Shown here: piece after piece, positions 9,457-19,182 of the stretch
Layout of the letters: each line of letters begins with the position of its first letter
How positions within the stretch are numbered: the stretch's first letter is position 1
DNA from: Photobacterium profundum SS9
Lineage (GTDB): Bacteria; Pseudomonadota; Gammaproteobacteria; Enterobacterales; Vibrionaceae
NCBI RefSeq assembly: GCF_000196255.1
Contig: NC_006370.1
Span: 3,051,411 to 3,115,410 of the forward strand
Direction: 5' to 3'
DNA length: 64,000 nt
Program-made: the position numbers and the translations under genes
Notes under the pieces: model-generated
The model's input: only the letters and a program-made list of their open reading frames with translations
What the model was told of the DNA's origin: nothing
Databases searched by the model: none

Positions 9457-9862
9457 AACAATCTCTGCAATCTACATACGCTGCATCAAATTATAATAAC
9501 TCTCCTATAAAGAACAACTCAAAATATGTATCCATTTTTATACTTTGGTGTTCACCTCCCTTAAGATGTTACAAGTGTAACAATCATGAATTATCAAAAA
9601 TATTGATATTCAACACCACATAAAAACAAAAATAAAGAATAACAAACTGCAAATATATTATTAATAAGGATAATGTGTCATTTAACCTAGAGAGAACTTA
9701 GTTTCCACTTTCGTGCAAATAAAACACGATTCATTAAAAAACAACAAGTTACAATGTTGGAGTTATATTTCAAGATTGTGAAAACTTGCAGAGTAAAAGT
9801 TTGTGCTTTATAAAACTACCAGCATTAGCAAACACATAAATAATAAAATATAGAGAATAATT
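9457..9862. other. divergent intergenic region rfaH / peptide transporter
   Basis: A 406-bp AT-rich region should hold both promoters. Apart from the palindrome at 9567-9582 no recognised element was identified. Confidence 0.4.
9567..9582. promoter_or_regulatory. perfect palindrome TGTTACA-AG-TGTAACA
   Basis: Two 7-bp inverted arms with a 2-bp centre lie 111 bp before the rfaH start and 280 bp before the transporter. The symmetry suggests an operator for a dimeric regulator, which cannot be named from the sequence. Confidence 0.35.
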
Positions 9863-11248
9863 ATGAACAATCGCAGTAGCGGTGACTTACTAGGTCACCC
9901 AAAAGGTTTGTTTCTTCTGTTTGGTACTGAATTATGGGAACGCTTTTCATATTACGCCATGCGCGCAATTTTAGTTCTATACCTTACAGATAAAACCATC
10001 AACGGCGGTCTTGGTTGGTCGACACAAGACGCACTTAATCTATACGGCATCTACACCGGCCTTGTCTACATCACCCCTTTAATTGGTGGATGGATTGCTG
10101 ATAACTTCTTAGGCCAACGACGTTCTATTATCATTGGTGGTGTATTAATGGCCTTAGGTCAATTTACACTGGCATTACCACACAGCATGATTGACCTTAA
10201 TGCGATAACGGCATTCTATTTAGGCCTTGCGCTATTAATTGTGGGTAATGGTCTCTTCAAGCCAAACATCTCGACAATGGTTGGCGACCTATACCAAGAC
10301 GGTGATCACCGCCGTGACGGTGCATTCACTATTTTCTATATGGGTATCAACCTTGGTTCTTTATTAGCAGGTATTATTGCTGGTACTGCATCAATGACTT
10401 ATGGCTGGAAAGCGGGTTTCCTTACAGCCGGTATTGGTATGGTTATCAGCTTAATTACTCAACTTATTTTTGCTGAACGTATCCTTGGTGATATTGGTAA
10501 AGTACCTGCTGCTAAACGCGCTGCAGAAATGAATAAATCAGGTAAAAAAGAGCCATTAACCTTACAAGAACGTGACCGATTAAAAGTCATCATGATTATG
10601 GGCTTGTTTGTTGTTATCTTCTGGGCTGGCTTTGAACAGGCTGGCGGTTTGATGAACATCTTCTCACAACAATATACTGATCGCATGATTGGTAGTTTTG
10701 AAGTGCCAGCAGCTTGGTTCCAATCATTGAACCCATTCTTCGTTATCACATTAGCGCCGATCATTGCAGCTCTTTGGGTGAAGATGGGGCCTAAAGAGCC
10801 GAATTCTCCAGTCAAATTCGCAATGGGTTTATTCTTCCTTGCAATCGGCTTCGTGTTCATGATGGGTGCAGTAATGCAGCAAGGTGGCGATATCACAGTG
10901 AAAACGTCAATGCTGTGGTTAGTGGGTGCATATTTCTTCCATACACTTGGAGAGCTATGCCTATCACCTATTGGTCTATCCATGGTCACTAAACTTGCAC
11001 CACTACGTTTAGCATCATTAATGATGGGTGCATGGTTTGGCTTCAATGCGGTTGCTAACTATGTCGCTGGTATTATTGGTTCTTTAATGGGTGAATCAGG
11101 TCCAATGGCTATATTCAGTGGTATCGCAATTGCTGCAGTAGTTGCAGGCGTATTACTACTTCTTTGCTCAAACCAACTTGTTCGTTGGATGCATGGTGCG
11201 GAAGGAAAAGCAGTTGAAGATGTGAATGGTAAAGCTGTAGAAGCATAA
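9863..11248 (+). CDS. proton-dependent oligopeptide transporter (POT/PTR2 family)
   Basis: Inner-membrane proton-coupled symporter for di- and tripeptides, of the E. coli DtpA/DtpB type. The diagnostic ExxERFxYY motif is present as ELWERFSYY near residue 24. A second POT signature follows in the TM4-5 area (GNGLFKPNISTMVGDLY, then FYMGINLGSLLAG). The 461-aa length and about 12-14 hydrophobic segments fit the family. A long 5' region precedes it and a strong hairpin follows it. Whether it transports peptides or another POT substrate cannot be told. Confidence 0.93.
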   Translation: MNNRSSGDLLGHPKGLFLLFGTELWERFSYYAMRAILVLYLTDKTINGGLGWSTQDALNLYGIYTGLVYITPLIGGWIADNFLGQRRSIIIGGVLMALGQFTLALPHSMIDLNAITAFYLGLALLIVGNGLFKPNISTMVGDLYQDGDHRRDGAFTIFYMGINLGSLLAGIIAGTASMTYGWKAGFLTAGIGMVISLITQLIFAERILGDIGKVPAAKRAAEMNKSGKKEPLTLQERDRLKVIMIMGLFVVIFWAGFEQAGGLMNIFSQQYTDRMIGSFEVPAAWFQSLNPFFVITLAPIIAALWVKMGPKEPNSPVKFAMGLFFLAIGFVFMMGAVMQQGGDITVKTSMLWLVGAYFFHTLGELCLSPIGLSMVTKLAPLRLASLMMGAWFGFNAVANYVAGIIGSLMGESGPMAIFSGIAIAAVVAGVLLLLCSNQLVRWMHGAEGKAVEDVNGKAVEA

Positions 11249-11270
11249 TTCATAGTTTTTAGCTTAAACT

Positions 11271-11309
11271 AGGGCGAGTGTTAGAATCCCGATTCTTACT
11301 ACTCGCCCT
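11271..11309 (+). terminator. hairpin after the peptide transporter
   Basis: AGGGCGAGT and ACTCGCCCT pair perfectly, with an inner AGAAT/ATTCT pairing, 22 bases past the stop codon. The 3' side lacks a U tract, so it is a weak or processing hairpin rather than a classic intrinsic terminator. Confidence 0.6.
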
Positions 11310-11320
11310 ACTTCATTTGG

Positions 11321-11586
11321 TATACCCAAGTTACCTCAAGATGCAGGATTCAGAGTGATCTCAGCGTATTTAATTCAAGGAAAATGTGTGTAGGAATGGC
11401 ACTCCCTTTCAAACACATTTCACACAGAAGTAGATACGCTGAATCACTCCCGAAGGGCGAGTTTTGTTGGGCTCTAAGCGGTGTTACTTATTTCCAACGT
11501 AGAACGACTAGGTCTATAAATAAGTGCCTTGCCTAGAGCCCAACAAATTCTCGCTGAAACGAACATCTTGAGGTAACTTGGGTATA
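11321..11586 (+). repeat. 266-bp palindromic-ended repeat, full copy B
   Basis: Same orientation as copy A with only scattered substitutions and identical length. It lies between the convergent transporter and rssB genes. Confidence 0.9.
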
Positions 11587-11631
11587 TAATGTCGATAGAC
11601 GCTTTCTCTACCCCTTTCTTTGTATCACTTA

Positions 11632-12717
11632 TCACCTTTCCAATCGCTTCAGTGTGACACTGAAACTTGCCGAACCTATTTCACTTAAAGATAATCTGCC
11701 ACCAAAGTCTGATAATGATAAATGAATAGTGTCATTATTTATGGCACCTTGACCAAGCCATGGTTGTGCCATGATAGATGTTGTTTCTTCACTGGTTTGT
11801 AATACCGCGCCTAAGCCTGCAGAAATAACATTCAAGCTACGATCACAAGCACTAAATATTCCGAATAAACCTTTAATCGGCGATGAATAGTCAGAATGCT
11901 TCATCCCCTTTTCAATTAGCTGAATGAGGTAATTTAAATTATTTTCATCTGCCATTCGAGTACGTATATAGTCATTAAACAGCGCACGTATAAGTAATGT
12001 GGTTGCTGTGCCTTGCTCACTGCCAGACGCTGAATCCACTAAGTAAAACGCTAACCGTCCATCCATTAACCACGTGTAATCAAGCAAAACAGGTTGCACG
12101 TCTATTGATTGAAGTACGCAATAATTGATCTGCCAATCACCAAATTTTGATTCAGTTTCGGGCATCAATCCAACTAATAACTCTCTGGCAATAATTGGGT
12201 TGTCTTGCAACTCTTTAATATGCCATTCAAGTTCTTCATCAATAACACTTTTATCTTCTCCAGCACCGAACCATTGGTTCGTGAAATCTCTCCCTTCTTC
12301 AGAAGAGTCTTGCGCCTTAAGCACAGATAAAAGAGACGCCTTTAATACCATGATATTATCGAGTGGCTTTATCAAAAAATCTTTGACACCATGCCGTAAT
12401 GCCGTTGCAACATCTGCCATATCACCCGTACCAGAGATAACAATGACAGGCACCATCGGATACTGCATCGAGATTTCTTCGACAAATTCCATGCCTGATA
12501 AAATAGGCATCGCAAGATCACATAACAATATATCAGGAATCACTTCACGTAATGCTTGAAGCCCTTTTAATCCATCCTCTGCTTCACGCACCATGCATCC
12601 TTGGCTCTTTAGAAAGCCACAGATCATGTGCCGAAAAACGGGGTCATCCTCAACAACGAGTACATCTTTCCCCTCAAGCAATGAGAGTATCCTCCACAGT
12701 TCAGCATCAAGTAGCAT
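11632..12717 (-). CDS. rssB: RssB-like response regulator (RpoS proteolysis adaptor)
   Basis: In E. coli, RssB delivers the stationary-phase sigma factor RpoS to ClpXP. The receiver domain shows VVEDD, the phospho-acceptor Asp in LLCDLAMP, the conserved Ser/Thr in ISGTG and Lys in LIKPL. The C-terminal PP2C-like domain resembles E. coli RssB (INYCVLQ, GRLAFYLVDSA, LIRALFNDY, VISAGLGAVLQ). The start is uncertain. The ATG at 12717 is used here, but a TTG at 12681 has GGAGG nine bases upstream and gives MLEGKDVLVVEDD, closer to the family N-terminus. A TTG at 12726 is also open. Confidence 0.8.
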   Translation of the reverse strand: MLLDAELWRILSLLEGKDVLVVEDDPVFRHMICGFLKSQGCMVREAEDGLKGLQALREVIPDILLCDLAMPILSGMEFVEEISMQYPMVPVIVISGTGDMADVATALRHGVKDFLIKPLDNIMVLKASLLSVLKAQDSSEEGRDFTNQWFGAGEDKSVIDEELEWHIKELQDNPIIARELLVGLMPETESKFGDWQINYCVLQSIDVQPVLLDYTWLMDGRLAFYLVDSASGSEQGTATTLLIRALFNDYIRTRMADENNLNYLIQLIEKGMKHSDYSSPIKGLFGIFSACDRSLNVISAGLGAVLQTSEETTSIMAQPWLGQGAINNDTIHLSLSDFGGRLSLSEIGSASFSVTLKRLER

Positions 12718-12726
12718 GAAATTCAA

Positions 12727-13054
12727 TCAACTCAATGAGTTTCGATTAACTGCAGCTTAATCAAATGCCTATATCAATAATAAAGTACATCAGGGTGGTA
12801 AGATTATTAATCTTCCTATCAGAAGCATAGGATGAAAATACCCATTCGTCAGGAAGGGAGGATAAAGAACAGTAAAAAGTACTCATTTCTGCAGTCCACA
12901 TCAAAAAACAGACATTTTTATAAAAATTAATCATCAACTTAAGAGCGTGAAAATACTTACCTGCGATTTAAATTAAAAACTTTAAGATAAGCGACATATT
13001 TAGAAACATTTTGTTATACAATTCCTTGTAATGAGTTTTCAAAAATGATCCCAT
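12727..13054. other. divergent intergenic region rssB / LysR gene
   Basis: A 328-bp AT-rich region with no gene seen. TGTTATACA at 13012-13020 could be an extended -10 for the LysR gene. No other element was recognised. Confidence 0.35.
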
Positions 13055-13933
13055 ATGAAACTTGATGATCTTAATTTATTCCGCATGGTAGTCGAAAATG
13101 GCAGCTACACGGGTGCCTCTCGTAAAACACAAGTGCCAGTAGCAACTCTGACCCGTCGTATTCAAGCGCTAGAAGAATGTTTGAATCTTCGATTACTCAA
13201 CCGTCACGCTCGTAAACTGTCATTAACAGAAGCTGGACAAAAATTTTATGATGATTGTGCCCCCTTACTTCAACAGCTTGTTGATACGACGGAGCACATT
13301 AGTGAAGAATGTAAAGGCGCTGCTGGTAAGTTAAAAATTGCTGCACCGTCTAATTTAACGAAAGTGCTGTTACAGCCAATGTTGAATGCATTTATGCTAA
13401 AGCACCCAGCTATCAGCATTGAATTACATATGAGTAGTGAGCCCGAACAGTTAGATCCAACTGATTGGGATATTATGTTTAGAGTTGGTCCACAGCGTGA
13501 TTCTACGCTTATCGCCCGCCGTATTAGCGCAGTAAAAGATATTCTGGTTGCGAGCCCTATCTATCTCAAAAACAATCCAGAACCTAAACATGCTCAAGAC
13601 CTTCATGATCATACCTTGCTAAAAGGTAATCCACTGCTTCGTTGGCGTATCTCAGATCATAATGGTGATACCGTTGCTATCAATGAACGTGGTCTCTTTG
13701 AAGCAAATCAGCTTGATGTCGTTCGTAAGGCATGCTGCGCAGGTTTAGGTATTACACTCATGCCAAATGTAATGCTAGAGCAATACATTGAATCTGGCGA
13801 GCTTGTACGCATTCTGAATAACTGGTCAGCGAACCCTCGTGAAGTTTATCTTCTTTACAACCATCGAGATTACCAACCAGAAAAGCTTCGCCTATTCATT
13901 GAATTTGCAAGCGGCTTTTTTACATTAAGCTAA
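13055..13933 (+). CDS. LysR-family transcriptional regulator
   Basis: DNA-binding regulator with an N-terminal winged helix-turn-helix (MKLDDLNLFRMVVENGSYTG, then a recognition helix around ATLTRRIQALEECL). A C-terminal periplasmic-binding-protein-like effector domain spans about residues 90-290. The 292 aa are typical. The ATG at 13055 is the first in-frame start and an overlapping upstream ATG is out of frame. The target and effector cannot be told. The adjacent Yip1-family gene on the same strand is separated by a terminator. The absence of a divergent metabolic gene next to it argues against the usual LysR arrangement. Confidence 0.92.
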   Translation: MKLDDLNLFRMVVENGSYTGASRKTQVPVATLTRRIQALEECLNLRLLNRHARKLSLTEAGQKFYDDCAPLLQQLVDTTEHISEECKGAAGKLKIAAPSNLTKVLLQPMLNAFMLKHPAISIELHMSSEPEQLDPTDWDIMFRVGPQRDSTLIARRISAVKDILVASPIYLKNNPEPKHAQDLHDHTLLKGNPLLRWRISDHNGDTVAINERGLFEANQLDVVRKACCAGLGITLMPNVMLEQYIESGELVRILNNWSANPREVYLLYNHRDYQPEKLRLFIEFASGFFTLS

Positions 13934-13966
13934 CTGTAATTCTAAAAATAGGTTGACGCTTTTATG

Positions 13967-13998
13967 AAGCCAGTTGGTATTGCCAATTGGCTTTTTTA
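13967..13998 (+). terminator. intrinsic terminator after the LysR gene
   Basis: AAGCCAGTTGG pairs with CCAATTGGCTT (one G-T pair) and is followed by a T run, 34 bases past the stop codon. Confidence 0.85.
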
Positions 13999-14141
13999 TT
14001 CCTTGAATAGCACCATTCCTTGCTAACTTTCCAATCTCCGACTAAATGTTAATAGTAGTGAAATGCGCTACCTTGCCTTTCAATATGGAATATCTAACGA
14101 TAGTTATGTGCACGATTAGCACTTTTTAACGAGGAAACGTT

Positions 14142-14741
14142 ATGATTTTGGGACATTTATTTGGAATTTACGCCCACCCCAAACAAGAGTGGCGCACTAT
14201 TGACAAGGAACATGAGGGAGTTACAAAGAGTCTAAGTCATATTCTTATTATTGCCTTTTTACCGCCCCTATTTGCGTTTATCTCAAGTGTGTTTATTGGT
14301 TGGAAAATAGGTGTTGGTCAACCTATCTACTTGACCCAGACAAGTGCACTTAGCATGTCGATAGCTATGTATTTCGCATTAGTTGTGGGGGTATTTGCAC
14401 TCGCCTATTTATCGTATTGGATGAGCCATACCTTTGGTTCTACACCAACCTATACACAAGCACTTGAGCTTGCAGCCTATACTGCCACCCCACTCTTTAT
14501 GATCAGTATCGCAGCCTTATATCCGCATATCTGGTTTCTAATGATCGCCGGCCTACTGGGCATTGCTTACTCGGTGTACCTTTTATATACTGGCGTGCCA
14601 ATTCTGATGCATATACCAGAAGAACGTGGTTTCATTTATTCCAGTTCAATCGTGACCTGTGGTTTGGTTTTATTGGTATCAATTTTAGCTGGATCTGTGA
14701 TCCTATGGGAATACGGTTTAGGCCCACAATTTAGCCATTAA
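14142..14741 (+). CDS. Yip1-family inner membrane protein (YohC-like)
   Basis: A 199-aa polytopic membrane protein with about five hydrophobic segments. The N-terminal stretch FGIYAHPKQEWRTID is characteristic of the bacterial Yip1/DUF1282 family, to which E. coli YohC belongs. The function of the family in bacteria is not established. GAGGAAACGTT precedes the ATG as a good ribosome site. It is a single gene between two terminators. Confidence 0.8.
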   Translation: MILGHLFGIYAHPKQEWRTIDKEHEGVTKSLSHILIIAFLPPLFAFISSVFIGWKIGVGQPIYLTQTSALSMSIAMYFALVVGVFALAYLSYWMSHTFGSTPTYTQALELAAYTATPLFMISIAALYPHIWFLMIAGLLGIAYSVYLLYTGVPILMHIPEERGFIYSSSIVTCGLVLLVSILAGSVILWEYGLGPQFSH

Positions 14742-14772
14742 ATTCATTCAAACAACGAGCTAAATTCCACAT

Positions 14773-14804
14773 AAAAAAAGCGAAGCACTTGGCTTCGCTT
14801 TTTT
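14773..14804. terminator. bidirectional intrinsic terminator (Yip1 gene / purF)
   Basis: GCGAAGC-ACTTG-GCTTCGC is flanked by an A run on the left and a T run on the right, between convergent genes. Confidence 0.9.
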
Positions 14805-14848
14805 ATTGCACGCTTTTTTATATATTAAGCTTTAGCACTCAGCGCTGA

Positions 14849-16366
14849 TTAAACGCCTTCGTTATGAAGCTCTAAATTCGCAAGATCTTGCTGAATTTCA
14901 CGTTGGGTTTTAGAGTCTTCATTACGTAACGAATCTAAAAATTCAAGGTACTGTTGATCAATATCACCCGTTACATAACTGCCATTAAATACCGACGTTT
15001 CGAATAATTTAATATCAGGGTTACCTTCAGCGACCGCTGCCACTAAGTCTTCCAGATCTTGGAAAATAAGAGCATCAGCACCAATCATTTCACTGATTTC
15101 GTCAACTTCGCGACCATGGGCGATTAACTCATTTGCCGATGGCATATCAATACCATAAACATTAGGGAAACGTACTTCTGGTGCCGCTGATGCTAGGTAC
15201 ACTTTGTTAGCACCGGCATCACGTGCCATTTCAATGATCTGTTCAGATGTTGTACCACGAACAATAGAGTCATCGACTAGCAGTACATTCTTGCCTTTAA
15301 ATTCAGAACGGATCGCATTCAATTTACGACGTACTGATTTACGGCGCATTTGCTGACCAGGCATGATAAATGTGCGACCAACATAACGGTTCTTCACAAA
15401 ACCCTGACGATAAGGTTTATCGATTGTACGTGCGATTTCTAATGCACTGTCGCATGATGTTTCTGGAATAGGAATAACAACATCAATATCCAGATCATCC
15501 CACTCGCGCTTGATTTTCTCACCCAATCTCTGCCCCATGCACACACGTGCACTGTAAACTGACACTTTATCCATGAATGAATCTGGGCGAGCGAAATAGA
15601 CGAATTCAAAAATACACGGATTCAATACAGGGTTATCAGCACATTGTTCAGTATATAATTGGCCATCAAAAGTAACATATATGGCTTCGCCAGGCGCAAC
15701 ATCACGCATGAAATCAAAACCTACCGCATCAAGTGCAACAGATTCAGAAGCAACCATATATTCCGTTGAACCGTCAATTTCACGCTTACCAATACATAAA
15801 GGGCGAATACCATGTGGGTCGCGAAATGCGATTAAACCATGGCTAATCACCATAGCAACAACGGCATATGCACCTTTTACATTGCGATGAACTTCACGTA
15901 CTGCAGTGAAAACATCTTCAGGTTTCAAAGGGTAAGAGTTAGACAGTTCTAGTTGATTTGCCAATACATTCAACAGAATTTCAGAGTCTGATGTTGTATT
16001 AACATGACGACGAGCATGGGTAAATAAAGATTCTTTAACTTCAGCAGCATTTGTTAAATTACCATTATGTGCCAAAGAAATACCGTAAGGTGAATTCACA
16101 TAAAATGGTTGAGCTTCTGAAGCACTAGAACTTCCTGCTGTTGGGTAACGTACATGACCAATACCCACATTCCCTTGAAGACGCTGCATGTGTCTAGCTT
16201 CAAACACATCACGAACAAGTCCATTCGCTTTACGCAGACGGAAACGATTGCTTTCCAGAGTAACAATACCGGCTGCATCTTGACCACGGTGTTGCAACAC
16301 GGTCAGTGCATCATAGATAGACTGGTTTACTGGGGTAGACCCCACGATTCCGACAATACCACACAT
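14849..16366 (-). CDS. purF: amidophosphoribosyltransferase
   Basis: First committed enzyme of purine synthesis: PRPP plus glutamine gives 5-phosphoribosylamine. The N-terminal Ntn glutaminase has its nucleophile at Cys2 (MCGIVGIVG) and the QHRGQDAAG motif. The C-terminal phosphoribosyltransferase domain shows the PRPP loop [13 protein letters not shown]. Length 505 aa is typical. It lies 93 bp downstream of cvpA and is probably cotranscribed from the cvpA promoter, which carries a PurR box. Confidence 0.98.
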   Translation of the reverse strand: MCGIVGIVGSTPVNQSIYDALTVLQHRGQDAAGIVTLESNRFRLRKANGLVRDVFEARHMQRLQGNVGIGHVRYPTAGSSSASEAQPFYVNSPYGISLAHNGNLTNAAEVKESLFTHARRHVNTTSDSEILLNVLANQLELSNSYPLKPEDVFTAVREVHRNVKGAYAVVAMVISHGLIAFRDPHGIRPLCIGKREIDGSTEYMVASESVALDAVGFDFMRDVAPGEAIYVTFDGQLYTEQCADNPVLNPCIFEFVYFARPDSFMDKVSVYSARVCMGQRLGEKIKREWDDLDIDVVIPIPETSCDSALEIARTIDKPYRQGFVKNRYVGRTFIMPGQQMRRKSVRRKLNAIRSEFKGKNVLLVDDSIVRGTTSEQIIEMARDAGANKVYLASAAPEVRFPNVYGIDMPSANELIAHGREVDEISEMIGADALIFQDLEDLVAAVAEGNPDIKLFETSVFNGSYVTGDIDQQYLEFLDSLRNEDSKTQREIQQDLANLELHNEGV

Positions 16367-16459
16367 GTCCTAAATCCTCGTCACGCATTAAATATCAGAT
16401 TGTGCGCAGCAATAGCATAGGTAACACTGTTGCCACATACAATTGATAAGAAGCCGACG

Positions 16460-16954
16460 CTACAGTGCGCCGGGTAAAAAACTTGATGTATCTTTGATAT
16501 ATGAAAAGAACCATTCAATCACCATACCAAACTGAGGAATCAGTTCTGACGCTTTCCACCAATCAGCACTTGAAAATCCAGTAAAGGTATCAATGAAAAA
16601 TAGTATGGAAGATACAATAAGTACCCCTCTCACACCACCAAATACAACGCCGAGTACACGGTCTGTACCTGACAAACCTGTTTTCTGTACGAGTTGCCCA
16701 ATAACGTAGTTCACTACCGCGCCAACAACCAGCGTTGAAATGAACAGGACAGCAATCGCACTACCATTTCGCAGTGTGTCGTCCTGAATATTGGTAAAGT
16801 AAGCTGCCAACTGATTATAGAAGTTGCTTGCAATGAAAAAGGCAGCAAACCAAATAACTAACGATAAAGCTTCTTTAACAAATCCACGGATCAAACTGAC
16901 CAGTGCAGAGAAGCCAATCACGCCTAAAATTACGTAATCTATCCAGATCATCAT
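16460..16954 (-). CDS. cvpA: CvpA family membrane protein
   Basis: A 164-aa inner-membrane protein required for colicin V production in E. coli and linked to envelope homeostasis; its biochemical role is not settled. The sequence [20 protein letters not shown] and the [13 protein letters not shown] segment match the family. Four hydrophobic segments are visible. Two ATG codons in tandem are possible starts. It sits directly upstream of purF and downstream of dedD, the conserved order in gamma-proteobacteria. Confidence 0.95.
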   Translation of the reverse strand: MMIWIDYVILGVIGFSALVSLIRGFVKEALSLVIWFAAFFIASNFYNQLAAYFTNIQDDTLRNGSAIAVLFISTLVVGAVVNYVIGQLVQKTGLSGTDRVLGVVFGGVRGVLIVSSILFFIDTFTGFSSADWWKASELIPQFGMVIEWFFSYIKDTSSFLPGAL

Positions 16955-17001
16955 TTATATATATCGTCTTGTTGATGCGTATTCTAACAGAAAAAATGAG
17001 A

Positions 17002-17017
17002 ACGCAAACGTTTACCT
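17002..17017 (-). promoter_or_regulatory. PurR operator upstream of cvpA-purF
   Basis: ACGCAAACGTTTACCT matches the PurR consensus at every fixed position. It lies 47 bp before the cvpA start and touches the dedD stop codon. PurR repression of cvpA-purF is established in E. coli, so conservation here is expected. Confidence 0.85.
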
Positions 17018-17603
17018 AGGGGTTTAATGGGTTAAATCTGACCAATTGGCCTTTTAATCCGGTTAATTTTTCCAATTGAACAGCTTGGTCAGAAAGTTTA
17101 TCTTTCGAGACATCTGGACCAACAACCACTCTTGCCAAGTCACCCAATTTTGGTTGTTTAGGAAATACATGCGCTTGAAATCCCGCTTTGCGTAAATCAG
17201 CCACCAGCCTATGCGCGTTCTCAAAATTACGGAAAACGCCAAGCTGTACAACCCAACCGCTGTTTATATTGTTTGCCTTTGGTAGCTCAACGGGCTGCGG
17301 TTTCACCGCTAAAGGTTCAGCACTTTTTACCACAGCAGCCATTTTTGAATCAGATGTAAGTTTAAATCCTTCGTCACCGATAACGGCAGATACCGGTTCT
17401 TGTGGCAGTACAACGTCTTCAAATTCAGGTTCAGGAATAACAGCGTATTCCTCCTGATCAGCAATTTCAGGCTGTAAAGGAATACTGGCAAATTGCTCTT
17501 GGTAATGCTCTTTTTTTCCATCAAATAAATCGGGTAAAAAAATCACACCAATCGCAACTAAAACAATGGTACCAATAAGACGATTTTGAAATTTACTCGC
17601 CAC
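17016..17603 (-). CDS. dedD: SPOR-domain cell division protein DedD
   Basis: Septal protein that binds denuded peptidoglycan and assists constriction. The N-terminus MASKFQNRLIGTIVLVAIG gives a short cytoplasmic part and one transmembrane helix. A proline- and acid-rich linker follows, then a SPOR domain from about residue 115 (GWVVQLGVFRNFENAHRLV to VVVGPDVSKDKL). The 195 aa are normal. It lies between folC and cvpA on the same strand. Confidence 0.95.
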   Translation of the reverse strand: MASKFQNRLIGTIVLVAIGVIFLPDLFDGKKEHYQEQFASIPLQPEIADQEEYAVIPEPEFEDVVLPQEPVSAVIGDEGFKLTSDSKMAAVVKSAEPLAVKPQPVELPKANNINSGWVVQLGVFRNFENAHRLVADLRKAGFQAHVFPKQPKLGDLARVVVGPDVSKDKLSDQAVQLEKLTGLKGQLVRFNPLNP

Positions 17604-17680
17604 ATATACTCCTGTTTATTCTGGGACTAATCGCAAAAAAATTTCTGCGAAAATGTCTCTGTTCATTAATCACAAAGAGA

Positions 17681-18961
17681 CTAACGATGAGAGAGATAAC
17701 TCGATACTTGACCGACAGTGTAAAACGAGCCAAAGACGATTACCACATCGTCTGGTGCTGCTTGTGTTAAGGCTGCGTCAAATGCTAACTCAGGAGAAGC
17801 AAAGCCTGTTACATCGATTGATAAGTGGCTGATAATCTCATCGGCTTTTTCGGCACGCGGACCTTCCAAAGATGCGGGATACCATGTATCAACAATGCCT
17901 TTCATCTCATTTATTGTTGCAGCAATATCTTTATCGTGCAGCATAGCCACAACCGCATGAATACGCGTTTTGTTTTCGCGTACTTTTAACTGCGTTAATT
18001 GTGATGAGAGGTACTCAGCAGCGTGAGGATTATGTGCCACATCCATCAACACAAGTGGTGACTCACTCACCCGTTCCATACGACCGGGTAACGATACTTT
18101 CGACAAGCCTGCTACGATATTTTCATCACTAACCTCAAGCTCTGCTGTACCCAGCGCCATAAGCGCCGTGGCAGCATTGGGAAGAGGTAATGCAGGAATA
18201 GGTAAACCAGTTAAATCAAATGCTCCACAGTTCCAGCTCCAAGTATCCCCTTGCTGCTCATAGCTGAACTGGTAACCAACCTGATAAAGCTCAGCCCCAA
18301 TATCATCGGCATGAGCTGGCACGCTTGCAGGAGGGTTAGGTTGCCCACAAATCGCCGGCTTTTCAGAACGGAAGATACCCGCCTTTTCAAAGCCAATAAC
18401 TTCAATATCATCACCAAGCCAATCAACGTGATCAACAGCTAGGCTGGTAATAACAGAAACATCGTGATCAACAATATTTGTTGCATCTAGTCGTCCACCT
18501 AGGCCAACTTCTAGAATCACGACATCAACCCGCTGCTGCTTAAATAAATGCAGGGCAGCTAATGTACCAAATTCAAATAAACTTAAACTGACGTCACCAC
18601 GGGCTTGTTCGATATGAGCAAAAGCAGCACTGTGGTAACTGTCATCAAGTTCTTGTCCATTAATACGAACGCGTTCGTTGTAACGAATAAGGTGAGGCGA
18701 ACTGTAAACACCTACCTTGTAGCCTGCATCAATCAATATCGCTTCAAGAATAGCGCAGGTAGACCCTTTCCCGTTCGTTCCCGCAACGGTAATAACGCGT
18801 TCGGCTGGTTTGATCAATTGCTCTTTTTGAGCGACAGCAAACGCACGATCTAAACCAAGATCAATCGCGCTGGTATGAAGTTTCTCTAAATAGGTCAGCC
18901 ATGAAGGCAAAGAGGCTGTGGCATGTGGTGCAGTCAATCCAGACATTGGTGATATATTCAC
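17681..18961 (-). CDS. folC: bifunctional tetrahydrofolate synthase/dihydrofolate synthase
   Basis: Mur-ligase-like enzyme that adds glutamate to dihydropteroate and to folates. The P-loop is VAGTNGKGSTCAILEAIL, followed by the GGRLDATN and DVAHNPHA motifs of the family. Length is 426 aa with the GTG at 18961. An ATG five codons later (18946, MSGLTAPHATASLPSW) is an equally good start, and neither has a strong ribosome site. It lies between accD and dedD in the conserved order. Confidence 0.95.
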   Translation of the reverse strand: MNISPMSGLTAPHATASLPSWLTYLEKLHTSAIDLGLDRAFAVAQKEQLIKPAERVITVAGTNGKGSTCAILEAILIDAGYKVGVYSSPHLIRYNERVRINGQELDDSYHSAAFAHIEQARGDVSLSLFEFGTLAALHLFKQQRVDVVILEVGLGGRLDATNIVDHDVSVITSLAVDHVDWLGDDIEVIGFEKAGIFRSEKPAICGQPNPPASVPAHADDIGAELYQVGYQFSYEQQGDTWSWNCGAFDLTGLPIPALPLPNAATALMALGTAELEVSDENIVAGLSKVSLPGRMERVSESPLVLMDVAHNPHAAEYLSSQLTQLKVRENKTRIHAVVAMLHDKDIAATINEMKGIVDTWYPASLEGPRAEKADEIISHLSIDVTGFASPELAFDAALTQAAPDDVVIVFGSFYTVGQVSSYLSHR

Positions 18962-19090
18962 TTATTGATACCCATTGGAGCGTCTAATCTAACACTGAAC
19001 TGTCGTTAAATTAATCCAAACAAACTAATAAATTGTTACTGCTAGCATTTTGAAACATTTTCTTGTTAAAAAGCCTCAAACTATTGATAT

Positions 19091-19127
19091 AAAAAAGCGC
19101 CTGCTGAATATATTCAACAAGCGCTTT
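19091..19127 (-). terminator. intrinsic terminator after accD
   Basis: On the minus strand AAAGCGC and GCGCTTT close a stem with an inner TTGAATA/TATTCAG pairing, followed by a T run. It lies between accD and folC. Confidence 0.8.
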
Positions 19128-19182
19128 CAATTCGATTTTAAACCATATTCAAACCATGTTTAATACATGAATAAAAAATGGC

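Noticed and set aside
10459..11046. 195-codon frame antisense to the peptide transporter
   Set aside because: A shadow of a well-supported membrane transporter gene with no independent signals.
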